Of a stretch of 64,000 nucleotides of DNA, positions 25,620 to 34,459 are shown one piece after another. Every line of letters begins with the position of its first letter. The first letter of the stretch is position 1. A program made the position numbers and the translations under genes. Under the pieces are notes generated by a model. The model was not told the origin of the DNA. It worked only from the letters and a program-made list of their open reading frames with translations, and ran no database searches. The DNA lies in contig CAVPWE010000005.1 of assembly GCA_963709485.1 (NCBI GenBank), positions 248,001 to 312,000 on the forward strand. Reading direction: 5' to 3'. The DNA is from JAXDBM01 sp963709485. GTDB lineage: Bacteria; Desulfobacterota; Syntrophia; Syntrophales; Fen-1087.

Positions 25620-26981
25620 TTATTTGAACAGGCCTTTTTCCTTGGCTCCCTTGACCAGTTCGTCCTGGAGCTTCGGATGGGCGATTTTGATCAGGGCCTC
25701 CGCCCGCTCGTCGATGGACATGCCGTCCATCGGACCGGCAATGCCGTTTTCCGTGACGACATAGTCCAGATGTACCGCCAGCGTCCCGACGAGGGCCCCC
25801 GGAGAGAGATTCGGGACGATCCGGCTGATCAGGTTGCCGTCGGCATCCTTCGTGGACGATGCCATGACGATAATCATGCGCCCGAACCGGGACATGCGGC
25901 ATCCCATCGCGAAATCGGACTGGCCGCCGTAGCCGGACACCATTTTGTTCCCGAGGGTCAGGGAGGCAACCTGACCGGCGAGGTCGATCTCCAGCGCCCC
26001 GTTGATGCCGACCATCTGCTCCTCGGCCCCGATATACGCCGGGTTGTTCATGACGTTTCCGGCATAAAATCCGATATTCTCGTTGTTCCTGACAAAATCG
26101 AAAAGCTCCTTCACGGGCCCGATGAAACTGGCCGAGATCTCCCCGGGCCGGAAGGTCTTGTACTTGCCCGTCAGAATCCCCTTTTCCTGCCACAGCGGCG
26201 CTCCCGTCGGCAGCATCTCCGTGAACAGTCCGATGTCCTTCAGATCCGAATGGGCAATCAGATCGGAGATCAGCATGGGAACCGCCCCGATCCCGATCTG
26301 GATGCTGTCCCGGTCCCGCAACAGGCTGACAACGGATGCGGCCATCCTGTTGTGAATATCCTTGGGCACCGGATTGGGAAACGCGGGCAGCGCCGAGGCG
26401 TTCTCCACAATGTGCGTGAATCTGGAAATGTGCAGCTTGGTGTCCCCGCAGACGGGGATGTACTGATCGTTCACCTCGCCGATCAAAACCCTGGGGCCGC
26501 CGATAAAACCGCGCGAAGAGGCGCGCCCCTCGATAAGCGCCCTGGAGAACATCAGGTCCGGACCGATATTCACAAAACCGTCCTTGTCCGGCGGCGTCAC
26601 CATGTTGACGATGACATCCGGCTTGCGGTAGTACGTCCACTGCTTTTCAGAGGTAAAAACCGTCGCCGGCGCATACTTGCCGAATCCCACCCCCTGAAAC
26701 TGGGACAGGATGAAGGGCGTTCCCGTAAAGGCGGAAGTGACCTTGAACGTGCTCCGGTACTCCGGCTTGAATATCTTGTAAGGCCGGATCGCCAGGTTCC
26801 ACCGCCACTCGACATTCTTGAGCTCATCCTTCCGGTCGGCGATCGCGTCCGGAATCAGGGTGCTCGGCTGGCCCAGGCAAAGCGGGGTCATAATGAAATC
26901 ATCGTTGCAAACCGCGCGTGCCGCCACTTCCGCCGTACACAGCTTCTTCTTGTACTGGTACATCCAATCGGTCTTAACCAT
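25620..26981 (-). CDS. Acetyl-CoA hydrolase/CoA-transferase family protein
   Basis: A 453-residue protein of the 4-hydroxybutyrate CoA-transferase/acetyl-CoA hydrolase family (class I CoA-transferases). Seen: 'GQVASLTLGNKMVSGYGGQSDF', a shared C-terminal domain signature, and 'LDYVVTENGIAGPMDGMSIDERAEALI', the usual closing motif, together with 'IGIGAVPMLISDLI' in the middle. It would move CoA between an acyl-CoA and a free acid, activating a substrate at no ATP cost. ATG 26981 follows AAGGAGGAAGAG; the open frame continues far upstream over the neighbouring gene and is not coding there. Confidence 0.9.
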   Translation of the reverse strand: MVKTDWMYQYKKKLCTAEVAARAVCNDDFIMTPLCLGQPSTLIPDAIADRKDELKNVEWRWNLAIRPYKIFKPEYRSTFKVTSAFTGTPFILSQFQGVGFGKYAPATVFTSEKQWTYYRKPDVIVNMVTPPDKDGFVNIGPDLMFSRALIEGRASSRGFIGGPRVLIGEVNDQYIPVCGDTKLHISRFTHIVENASALPAFPNPVPKDIHNRMAASVVSLLRDRDSIQIGIGAVPMLISDLIAHSDLKDIGLFTEMLPTGAPLWQEKGILTGKYKTFRPGEISASFIGPVKELFDFVRNNENIGFYAGNVMNNPAYIGAEEQMVGINGALEIDLAGQVASLTLGNKMVSGYGGQSDFAMGCRMSRFGRMIIVMASSTKDADGNLISRIVPNLSPGALVGTLAVHLDYVVTENGIAGPMDGMSIDERAEALIKIAHPKLQDELVKGAKEKGLFK

Positions 26982-27046
26982 CTGATTCTCTTCCTCCTTC
27001 GACTGTTTTGATGAATTGCAATTTACGGCCCGGATTCCGGCCGCAT

Positions 27047-28450
27047 TCATTTCCTCAAATCCTTCAGAATAATGTCCGCGCACAGCATGGCGCTCAATGA
27101 AGCGCCGTTGATGGCAAGCCCCCGGCCGACATAGGTGTCTCCGGCAAAATAGAGGTTGGGAATCCCCGGGGCCTGCAGCCCCGGCTTGTAATTTCCCACG
27201 AGTCCGGGCTGGCGGGCCAGGCCGTCGCAGCCGTCCACATAGTAGGGCAGACGCCACTCCAGCTTTTCCTCCAGTTCGGGGAACATCTCCTTCATGTCTT
27301 CCCACATGAGCGCCAGCAGACGCTCCCGCTCGAACTTGTCCCCGGCCTGGGCATGCTCGACGACGATGTCCGTGTGGAAAAGCTGCTTGCCTTTGGGCGC
27401 CACGGCATCGGAGAAGTTCGACACCGGACAGCCCTGGAAGGGGAACCCGCAGCGCTTCATCTTCAGGGCGCTGAAAAAGACCTTCTTCTCCGGATCCACA
27501 ATGGGCTCTTTCGTCCCGAAGAGGAACCCGATCAGGCCCGTCCGCTCGTACTGAATGTCCTCGATCCGCTTGACCCACCACCGGGGCATCGGGCTGGTCT
27601 CCGGCTTGAAGTCGATAATGTCCGCAAGCTTGTAAATGGGCAGGGCGCACACCACCCGGTCGGCGGCGATGAACTCCGTCTCGTACATGCGGTACTCTTC
27701 CTCGTAAATGTGCTTCTTCGCGGGCACCTTCACGCCGATTGCCTGCTTGTCCCTGATCACGATTTCCTGGACATCGCAATTGACCCGGATTTCCCCGCCG
27801 TTCTCCCGGATGACTTCCACGAGGCCGCGCGTGATGCCGTCCATCCCGTCGATCGGGTAGCTGGCCTGCAGCGCCTGACGGACCTTGAGGAGGTTGTGCT
27901 TCGCAATCCAGAGGACCTCGCCGGCCGCCATGTCGATGGCATGGGGAATGGTCGTCATGATCATGCCGAGATCGGTCAGCAGCTCGCGCACCGCCGCCTG
28001 GGGAACGTGCTCGTGCATCCACTCCTCGAGGGAGCGGTTGTCCCACTTTTCAATCTCCTCTTCGCTCAAAGTCGCAATCTTCTGCAGCAGTTCCCGGAAG
28101 GCGATTTTCTCCTCCTTGGTCATGGGAACCAGGTCCGCAACGCTCATGAACTTTTCGCCGTCCCAGATATCGACGGTCTTGCTGAAGGGCCCCCACGCCA
28201 CCTTTTTTCCGACCCGCTCGTTGAGCTCCGTAACGGACGCCTTCTCGCCCAGTTCCACCAGGTGGAGCCCGATGTCCACACGCCACCCCTTGCCGGGATA
28301 GCCGTCATAGCTCATCGTCCTTCCGCCCGCCTTGGGAAAACGATCCAGCACCAGAATCTTCTGTTTCCCTTCCTTGGCCAGAATCGCACCCAAACCCAGC
28401 CCGGCGATGCCGGCGCCCACAATAATCACATCGTATTTCCTGCCTGACAT
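27047..28450 (-). CDS. FAD-dependent oxidoreductase, phytoene desaturase/NAD(P)-binding Rossmann family
   Basis: 467 residues. The N-terminal dinucleotide motif is VIIVGAGIAGLGLGAILA, then 'RFPKAGGRTMSYDG', both typical of the CrtI/amine-oxidase-like superfamily. The C-terminus 'GNYKPGLQAPGIPNLYFAGDTYVGRGLAINGASLSAMLC' completes the FAD site. AAGGAGGAG precedes ATG 28450. No other carotenoid gene is present, so the substrate is probably an acyl-CoA-pathway compound or redox partner and not phytoene. It is flanked by an acyl-CoA dehydrogenase and a CoA-transferase in the same operon. Confidence 0.88.
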   Translation of the reverse strand: MSGRKYDVIIVGAGIAGLGLGAILAKEGKQKILVLDRFPKAGGRTMSYDGYPGKGWRVDIGLHLVELGEKASVTELNERVGKKVAWGPFSKTVDIWDGEKFMSVADLVPMTKEEKIAFRELLQKIATLSEEEIEKWDNRSLEEWMHEHVPQAAVRELLTDLGMIMTTIPHAIDMAAGEVLWIAKHNLLKVRQALQASYPIDGMDGITRGLVEVIRENGGEIRVNCDVQEIVIRDKQAIGVKVPAKKHIYEEEYRMYETEFIAADRVVCALPIYKLADIIDFKPETSPMPRWWVKRIEDIQYERTGLIGFLFGTKEPIVDPEKKVFFSALKMKRCGFPFQGCPVSNFSDAVAPKGKQLFHTDIVVEHAQAGDKFERERLLALMWEDMKEMFPELEEKLEWRLPYYVDGCDGLARQPGLVGNYKPGLQAPGIPNLYFAGDTYVGRGLAINGASLSAMLCADIILKDLRK

Positions 28451-28518
28451 AATTTCTCCTCCTTCATCGGTTTTGCTCTCATGATTTGTCCTATTTTTCC
28501 GTTTTGCTCCGACCCGGG

Positions 28519-29651
28519 CTACAAAAAATTACCGATGACGTTTTTCATGATCTCCGTGGTCCCGCCGCCGATGCTGATCACGCGCGCGTCCCGGTAGAGC
28601 CTTTCGACCAGATATTCCTTTGCGTACCCGTAGCCGCCGTGGATCTGGACCGCATCGAAGACGACCTTGTCGCAGGCCTGGCAGGCAAAGTTCTTGGCCA
28701 TGGAGACTTCCTTCACCGCGTTTTTCTTCGCGTCCATCATGGCGGCGACACGGTAATTGTACTCTCTGGCGATCTCGACCAGGGTGGCCATGTCCACCAG
28801 CTTGTGCATGATGACCTGCTGGTTGAAGATGGGCTTGCCGAACGCCTCGCGGGCCTTGGCGTATTTTATGGACTCCTCCAGGGCGAGCTGGGCAACCATA
28901 TGGGCATGGATGGAAAGCTCCAGCCTCTCGTTCTGGAAGTTGACCATTATGCCCTTGAAGCCGTCGCCTTCCTTTCCCAAAAGATTCGCCACGGGAACCC
29001 GGCAGTCTTCAAAACTCAGCTCCGCCGTGTCCGAAGCGTGCCATCCCATCTTGCGGATCTTCTTGGCGACCTTGAATCCCGGGCTGGAGGAATCGATGAC
29101 CATCAGGCTGACGCCCTTGTGTCCCGGCCCTCCCGTCCTGACAGCCGTGGTGATGAAATTGGCGCGGGTGCCGCTCGAGATGAAAGTCTTGGCCCCGTTC
29201 ACGATGTAGTATCCCCGTCACGGACGGCGCGCGTCGCGATGCTGGCCACGTCCGAACCGGCATTGGGCTCCGTGATGCCCAGCGCCGATATCTTGTCGCC
29301 CCGCAGAACCGGAACCACAAAACGCTGCCGCTGCTCCTCGTTTCCCAGCTTGAAGACGTGCGGCGTGGAAATGTGGTGGGTGGAAACGCCGATGGCAACC
29401 CCCAGGGAGCCGCTGCGGACCAGCTCTTCCACGTAAACGACGAACATCAGCTTGTCGCAGGGCGTCCCGCCGTATTCCTCGGGGAACTCCAGGCCGAGGA
29501 AACCCGCGTCACCCGCTTTCTTGTAAAGCCCGATATCGAAAATTTCCTTCTCTTCCCATTCCTCGACATGGGGCTTTATTTCCTTTTCCACAAATTTCCT
29601 GACGCTGTCGCGAAAGATGTTGTGCTCTTCCGTGAAATATTCCTGAAACAT
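28519..29651 (-). CDS. Acyl-CoA dehydrogenase interrupted by a one-base frameshift
   Basis: The first frame (29651 down to 29199) gives an acyl-CoA dehydrogenase N-terminus ending 'GITEPNAGSDVASIATRAVRDGD' and then stops. The second frame (29202 down to 28519) resumes at 'NGAKTFISSGTRANFITTAV' and ends with 'AVQIHGGYGYAKEYLVERLYRD' and 'GGGTTEIMKNVI'. The gap should read D-Y-Y-I-V-N-G; one T is missing near 29209-29212. Restoring it gives 377 residues, normal length. The last motif has GGT in place of the YEGT glutamate found in many short-chain enzymes, so the catalytic base must be elsewhere (as in isovaleryl-CoA-type enzymes) or is altered. Otherwise the domains are intact. Confidence 0.85.
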
Positions 29652-29676
29652 ATTGAACTCCTCCTCTTATCTATTT

Positions 29677-30156
29677 TTATCGAATGATCTCAAAATACTT
29701 GATATCCTCGATGTTTCCCTTCATCTCCGCCCGCTCCTTGAAGACGGCCCGGACCTTCATGCCCACCTTGATCCTGCTCAGATCCGTCTCGTTGATGATG
29801 TGGGAAAAGATGTTGTCCGCCCCGTCGAGCTGGATGTAGCCGTAGGTGTAGGGTATGGGGCGCTGCGACCCCGTGTTCGGGTCGATGAAGGGGTAGTTCA
29901 CCACCGAGAAGGCCGTGATCACCCCCGTGTCCGACAGCGGCGCCAGCTCGTGAAGCTCCCGGAAGCAGGGGCCGCACACCCGCCGCGGCGGCACGTAAAC
30001 CTTTCCGCAGCCGTCGCACTTGATCCCGATGAAGCGCCTTTTGTTCATGATCTCATGGAAAAACCGGCTCCCGTAAAGCCCGATCGACCACTCGTAGGGC
30101 ATCGGGTAAGCGAATATCGATTGAAGCTGCTCTTTTTGCGCATTTCCTGTTGACAT
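29677..30156 (-). CDS. DUF35 Zn-ribbon/OB-fold acyl-CoA-associated protein
   Basis: A 159-residue rubredoxin-like zinc-ribbon plus OB-fold protein. The zinc site is CDGC...CGPC around residues 45-65 (KCDGCGKVYVPPRRVCGPCF). The OB domain follows with 'GVITAFSVVNYPFI' and 'LDGADNIFSHII'. Such proteins bind CoA esters and form complexes with thiolase-fold enzymes, as in archaeal HMG-CoA synthase/thiolase and ChsH2-Ltp2 aldolase. It lies 18 bases downstream of a thiolase-like gene, which is its likely partner. Confidence 0.9.
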   Translation of the reverse strand: MSTGNAQKEQLQSIFAYPMPYEWSIGLYGSRFFHEIMNKRRFIGIKCDGCGKVYVPPRRVCGPCFRELHELAPLSDTGVITAFSVVNYPFIDPNTGSQRPIPYTYGYIQLDGADNIFSHIINETDLSRIKVGMKVRAVFKERAEMKGNIEDIKYFEIIR

Positions 30157-30174
30157 GTTGATTCCCCCTTTCCC

Positions 30175-31335
30175 TTATGGTCTCTCGGAGCTCAGGATGA
30201 CGACATCCGACCAGAAGCAGCCCCCGAAGCCCGTGGCCAGGGCGTTCTTCACGTCCGGCACCTGCCTTTTTCCGCCCTTGCCCATGACCTGGATTGCCGC
30301 CTCCGCCACCCGCAGCAGCGCCGTGGCGCCGATGCAGTTCGTGGAGATCACGCCGCCCGACGGGTTGACCGGGAGCTTTCCGCCCATGTGGGTGTTCCGG
30401 TCCCCGACAAACCGCGCCGCCTCCCCGGGCCCGCAGAACCCGATGTCCTCGATCCACTTGAGGCCCGCCCAGGTATAGGGCAGGTAAAGCTCGGCCACGT
30501 CGAGCTCCTCCACGGGGTTTCGGATCCCCGCCTGCCGGTAGGCGTCCTTCGAGGCCCGCTGCATCGAGACGAGACCCTGGTTGTAGTCCGTGGAGTCCCC
30601 GAACCAGGTGTAGGTGTGACGCACCGCCGCCGCCTTGAACCAGGCCGGTTTCTTGGCAATCTTCTGGGCGATCCCGTCCGCCGCCAGGACGACGGCGCAG
30701 GCGCCGTCGCTCCGCGGGCAGATGTCGCCCAGCTTGATCGGGTAGGCCAGCATGGGCGATGCCATGATGTCCGCCACGGTCAGGGGCCGCTGCAGGTGCG
30801 CATAGGGGTTGTTCAGGGCGTGGTTCCGGTCCCGCTCCCCGACCAGCGCCGCGTCCTCCTGCGTCGCCCCGTACTTCTCCATGTAGGCCGTCGCTTCCGT
30901 CGCCAGGCTCGGAATCGCCCCGGAATAGGAGAACCGGTCCCAGATCGCGTCGGAGCAGGTGATGATCGCCCCGGTCGTGTCGCTCTCGGAGTTCTTCTCG
31001 AAGCCGATCGCCAGCACCCGGTCAAAGAGGCCGGAGGCCACATGATAATAAGCCGCAATCGCCACCGTCGCGCCCGTCGTGCCGCCCGTCGAGACCTTCA
31101 TGATGGGTTTCATGAAGGCCCCGGACCCCTCGACGCTGTAGGCGTCCACGTAGTTGATGGACTCGAAGTGGTCCATGTTCCCGATCACGATGGCGTCGAT
31201 GTCCCGGATGGTCAGCTCGGCGTCCGCCAGGGCCGCCGTGACGGCCTCGTAGATCATCTCCCGCGACGTCACATCGGGCCGGTGGCTCTTGTGATAGGTC
31301 TGTCCCGTTCCCACGATCGCTACTCTTCTTCCCAT
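30175..31335 (-). CDS. Thiolase-fold protein without the thiolase nucleophile (lipid-transfer/aldolase-like)
   Basis: A 386-residue thiolase-superfamily protein, SCP-x/Ltp-like: 'RRVAIVGTGQT', 'DIDAIVIGNMD', 'YAYPIKLGDICPRSDGACAVVL'-like central segment, and 'KLPVNPSGGVISTNCIGATAL'. At the nucleophile position the sequence is VSTGGTTGAT where thiolases have a Cys; the usual GHPxGA His is replaced (TNCIGA). It therefore should not do ordinary thiolysis. In Ltp2-type proteins, which also lack the Cys, the activity is acyl-CoA retro-aldol cleavage with a DUF35 partner. The gene is directly followed by a DUF35 gene, fitting that model; function remains an inference. Confidence 0.85.
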   Translation of the reverse strand: MGRRVAIVGTGQTYHKSHRPDVTSREMIYEAVTAALADAELTIRDIDAIVIGNMDHFESINYVDAYSVEGSGAFMKPIMKVSTGGTTGATVAIAAYYHVASGLFDRVLAIGFEKNSESDTTGAIITCSDAIWDRFSYSGAIPSLATEATAYMEKYGATQEDAALVGERDRNHALNNPYAHLQRPLTVADIMASPMLAYPIKLGDICPRSDGACAVVLAADGIAQKIAKKPAWFKAAAVRHTYTWFGDSTDYNQGLVSMQRASKDAYRQAGIRNPVEELDVAELYLPYTWAGLKWIEDIGFCGPGEAARFVGDRNTHMGGKLPVNPSGGVISTNCIGATALLRVAEAAIQVMGKGGKRQVPDVKNALATGFGGCFWSDVVILSSERP

Positions 31336-31343
31336 ATGTCACC

Positions 31344-32487
31344 TCACTCCCTTCCGCCGACGATCCACACGCAGTGGCTCTGGCCGCAGGGCCCGTTGAA
31401 GCCGTGGGCCAGCGCCGTCTCGACCTTCTTCACCTGCCTGGCCCCGGCCTCGCCGCGAACCTGCAGGGCCGCCTCGATCAGCCTGGCCAGCCCGCCCACC
31501 AGGATGGGGTTTGACGAAAGCGCCCCGCCGGAGGGGTTGACGGGCAGCCTGCCGCCCATCGTCGTGATCCCCTTGCCGATCTGCTTTCCGCCCTCTCCGG
31601 GCTTGCAGAACCCCAGCCCTTCGAGCCACAGGGGCTCCATGTAGCTGTAAGGCTCCAGCACCTCCGCCACGTCGATTTCTTTCGCGGGGTTCTTGATGCC
31701 CGCCATGGCGTAGGCCTTCTTTGCCGCCTCGGCAAGCGCCGCCGGGCTGGCGAGGTCCCGGTCCCCCAGGAGGTAGTCCTCGCAGCAGTGCGCCACGCCC
31801 TTGATCCAGACGGGCTTCTTCTTTGTCCGGGCCGCGACCTTTTCGTTGGCGATGATGACGGCCGCCGCCCCGTCGCTGACGGGCCCGCAGTCCAGGAGCT
31901 TCAGGGGCTCGGCGATCTTCCGCGACTTCATGACGTCCGCCACCGTGATGTCCAGCGGAAGCTGGGCGTAGGGGTTGTTCTTCGCGTTCCCGTGATTCTT
32001 CACGGAAACCTCGGCGAACGCCTCCTCTCGAATTCCGTGCCGGTGCCATGTAGGCGTTCGCCTGGAGCGCCGCCGCCGAGATCGCATCGATGCCCAGATG
32101 GCGGTGAAAGATGGGGTCGAACATGCCGTTGGTCGTGATCCTCACATCGCCCTCGCTGCCCTTGTAGTGGGCCACGACGATCGTCGCCTGGTACCCCGAC
32201 AACACCCGCATGAGGCCGTAGAAGGCGCCGAAAGCGCCGTCCCCCGACACGGTCGAGATGTTCTTGTCCTGGCCTCCGGAGGCATCCCCCACGGACATGC
32301 CCGAGATGGTCCGGCCGTCGAAAAAGTCGTTCGATACCGTGACCACGCTGTCGATGTCGTCCAGCGCGAGGCCCGCGTCATCCAGCGCCGCACGGGTCAC
32401 GTCAAAGACCATGTCCGCGAAGATCTGGTCCTTCTTCCTTCTCTCGTATTTCGTCTGCGCCACGCCGACGATTGCTGTTTTGTCCAT
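31344..32487 (-). CDS. Thiolase-fold protein without the thiolase nucleophile, frameshifted
   Basis: The N-terminal frame starts at ATG 32487 (GGAGGAA eight bases upstream) with 'KTAIVGVAQTKYERRKKDQ' and runs to 'ALQANAYMA'. One extra base near 32040-32046 throws it out of frame. The other frame continues 'RHGIREEAFAEVSVKNHGN' to 'LPVNPSGGALSSNPILVGG' and a stop at 31344. Corrected length is about 380 residues. Like its downstream neighbour it lacks the active-site Cys (NISTVSGDG) and has SNP where thiolases have GHP. A DUF35 gene lies 21 bases upstream. Thus the operon has two such pairs, related but clearly diverged. Confidence 0.8.
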
Positions 32488-32508
32488 ATCCATTTCCTCC
32501 ACAGGCGC

Positions 32509-32964
32509 TTAAATGAGCTCGAAGGAGTCGATGTCCAGGATGCTCCCGGTCCGCTCCTTTTTGAATACCGCCTTCACCCGGAGACCGTTCCTGATCTTGT
32601 CCAGGTCCTTTTTGATCAGGTGCAGGAAACCGACGTCCGCCCCGTCCAGCTTGATCAGGGCATAGGCAAAGGGCGGCTTCACCGGCTGCACGGGATAGCC
32701 GTAGTGCACGATCGTATACGCCTGAATCACACCCTCCGATGCGACATCCACCCACTCTTCGATGTCGACGAAGCAGCGGCCGCAGTTCTTGCGGGGGGGC
32801 ACAAACACCGTCCCGCAGGCCTTGCAGCGGCTCCCGAGAATCTTCTGCTCGTCCCGAAGGGACGCCAGAAACCGGCTGCCCACATCCCCCACCCACCAGG
32901 TGTAGGGAACGGCAATCTGACCCTTCAGGGTCAGCGGTTCCACCTCTTTCAACCATTCAGCCAT
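32509..32964 (-). CDS. DUF35 Zn-ribbon/OB-fold acyl-CoA-associated protein
   Basis: 151 residues with the zinc ribbon CKAC...CGRC at about 45-65 (RCKACGTVFVPPRKNCGRCF) and an OB-fold (GVIQAYTIVHYGYP, LDGADVGFLHLIKKDL). It is a clear paralogue of the DUF35 protein at 29677, with the same 'PYTWWVGDVGSRFLASL' type N-terminus pattern. It lies between the canonical thiolase and a Cys-less thiolase-like gene; pairing with the latter is more likely by symmetry with the second pair. GGAGGAGAAAC precedes ATG 32964. Confidence 0.9.
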   Translation of the reverse strand: MAEWLKEVEPLTLKGQIAVPYTWWVGDVGSRFLASLRDEQKILGSRCKACGTVFVPPRKNCGRCFVDIEEWVDVASEGVIQAYTIVHYGYPVQPVKPPFAYALIKLDGADVGFLHLIKKDLDKIRNGLRVKAVFKKERTGSILDIDSFELI

Positions 32965-33006
32965 GTTTCTCCTCCATAATCCTTGATTGATGAATGACTT
33001 GGCGGA

Positions 33007-34230
33007 TCAAACCCTGATCAGGATCGCCTCCCCCTGGGAAAGACCGCCGCAGATGGCCGCCACGCCCAGGCCGCCGCCCCGGCGCAACAGCTCGTACATC
33101 ATCGTCATCGTGATCCGGGCGCCGCTGGCGCCTACGGGATGGCCGATGGCGATGGCCCCGCCGTTGACGTTCGTCCTTTCCTGAAGGGCCTGCCACTTCG
33201 CCGGATCGTCCTTGGCCAGCATCTTGAGGGACACCAGCGTCACGGCGGCAAAGGCCTCGTTGATCTCGATGAGGCTCATGTCGTCGATCTTGTGGCCCGT
33301 CCCGGCAAACATCTTCTCGATCGTCTGCGCGGGCACGCAGGCCATGTACTTGGGGCTTCCGGCCGCGCATTCGCAGGCCTCGATCGTCGCCAGCGGCTTC
33401 AGGCCGAGCGACTCCGCCTTCTTCCGGGACATGATGACGATCGCCGAAGCGCCGGAGTTCAGGCCCGGCGCGTTGCCCGCCGTCACCGTCGGGCTGCCGT
33501 ACACGGGCTTCAGGGCGGCCATCTTCTCCATGTTCAGGTTGTCCCGGGGAGACTCGTCCCTCTCCAGGACGATGGGCGCTTTCTTCTGGGGAATCTCCAG
33601 GCGCATCAGCTCCCCGCCGATGTCGAATTTTCCGGCCTTGCAGGCGGCGTAATACTTCTCGTGGCTGGACAGCGCCCAGGCATCCTGCTTCTCCCGGCTC
33701 ACGCCGAACTCCACGGCCACATGACCCGCGTCCGTGGCCACCGGGGCAAAGCCCTTGCGGCTGTAGCCCAGCTCGAACAGGACGTCCTCCAGCGCCACAT
33801 GACCCATCCGGCTGCCCCAGCGCGTCCTGGCAGCAGAGGCAATCAGGGGGACGTTCCCCATGTTCTCCGCCCCCGAGGCGATCACGATCCCGGCATCGCC
33901 CGACTTGATGGCCCGGTACCCCAGGCGCAGGGCCGTCATGGATGAGCAGCAGGCCCGGTCGATGGTCAGGGAAACGTTGCTCTCGGGAAAACCGGCCAGC
34001 AGTGTGATCTGCCGGGCCGGAACGTTCGTGTAGATGGCGTACTCCGCCGGAATGCAGGTGCCGTAGTAGACCTCGTCCACCATGTTCGGGTCGAGGCTGA
34101 TCCGGCGGACTACCTCCTTCAGGGCCAGCACACCCAGGTCCATGCTCAAAACGGTCTTCAAAACACCGTCAAACCGGCCGAAGGGAGTCCGGACGGCACT
34201 GACAATAACGACATCATCTTTGCTTTTCAT
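33007..34230 (-). CDS. Acetyl-CoA acetyltransferase (canonical thiolase)
   Basis: A 407-residue biosynthetic/degradative thiolase. All catalytic elements are present: nucleophilic Cys in 'TIDRACCSSMTALRLGY', 'NVNGGAIAIGHPVGASGARI' with the active-site His, and the second Cys in 'CGGLSQGEA'. It cleaves 3-ketoacyl-CoA (probably acetoacetyl-CoA made by Hbd) to acetyl-CoA or runs in reverse. It is the first gene after the sigma-54 promoter at 34279-34295; GAGGTGA is placed six to seven bases before ATG 34230. Confidence 0.95.
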   Translation of the reverse strand: MKSKDDVVIVSAVRTPFGRFDGVLKTVLSMDLGVLALKEVVRRISLDPNMVDEVYYGTCIPAEYAIYTNVPARQITLLAGFPESNVSLTIDRACCSSMTALRLGYRAIKSGDAGIVIASGAENMGNVPLIASAARTRWGSRMGHVALEDVLFELGYSRKGFAPVATDAGHVAVEFGVSREKQDAWALSSHEKYYAACKAGKFDIGGELMRLEIPQKKAPIVLERDESPRDNLNMEKMAALKPVYGSPTVTAGNAPGLNSGASAIVIMSRKKAESLGLKPLATIEACECAAGSPKYMACVPAQTIEKMFAGTGHKIDDMSLIEINEAFAAVTLVSLKMLAKDDPAKWQALQERTNVNGGAIAIGHPVGASGARITMTMMYELLRRGGGLGVAAICGGLSQGEAILIRV

Positions 34231-34278
34231 TGCATCACCTCAGCCAGTACTCATTCATTGAAAATCAAGCTATTCTTC

Positions 34279-34295
34279 TACAAAAATCGTACCAA
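34279..34295 (-). promoter_or_regulatory. Sigma-54 (-24/-12) promoter of the acyl-CoA operon
   Basis: On the minus strand the sequence reads TTGGTACGATTTTTGTA. Compared with the consensus YTGGCACGNNNNTTGCW it has GG and GT exactly ten bases apart and differs by only two bases in the core (C to T at each element). Transcription would start near 34268, giving a leader of about 38 bases to the thiolase ATG at 34230. The divergent neighbour encodes a sigma-54-dependent activator, which strongly supports the call. Confidence 0.75.
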
Positions 34296-34369
34296 AAGTT
34301 GATTTTTAAAATATTGCATGAATACAATAACTTACAAATAACAAAGCACGAAATGTCAAATTATTTATT

Positions 34370-34407
34370 TTGACGATTGTCAATAATTGAACACACGCGT
34401 TGACAAT
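34370..34407. promoter_or_regulatory. Inverted-repeat candidate activator site (UAS)
   Basis: ATTGTCAA (34376-34383) and TTGACAAT (34400-34407) are perfect inverted 8-mers with a 16-base spacer; a further TTGAC at 34370-34374 makes TTGACGATTGTCAA, and TGTCAA recurs at 34354-34359. The array lies about 100-140 bases upstream of the predicted sigma-54 start, the usual distance for an enhancer-binding protein. Likely ligand: the Fis-type HTH of the activator encoded at 34460. Inference from position and symmetry only. Confidence 0.55.
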
Positions 34408-34459
34408 CTGACGGAATCATGAAAAAAGGATATGAATTGAAAGGCAAAGGAGAACGGAG

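Noticed and set aside
26982..27046. GG-N10-GC pattern upstream of the CoA-transferase gene (possible sigma-54 promoter)
   Set aside because: Only the -12 part matches; the -24 box is poor and the gene is 65 bases after another operon gene.
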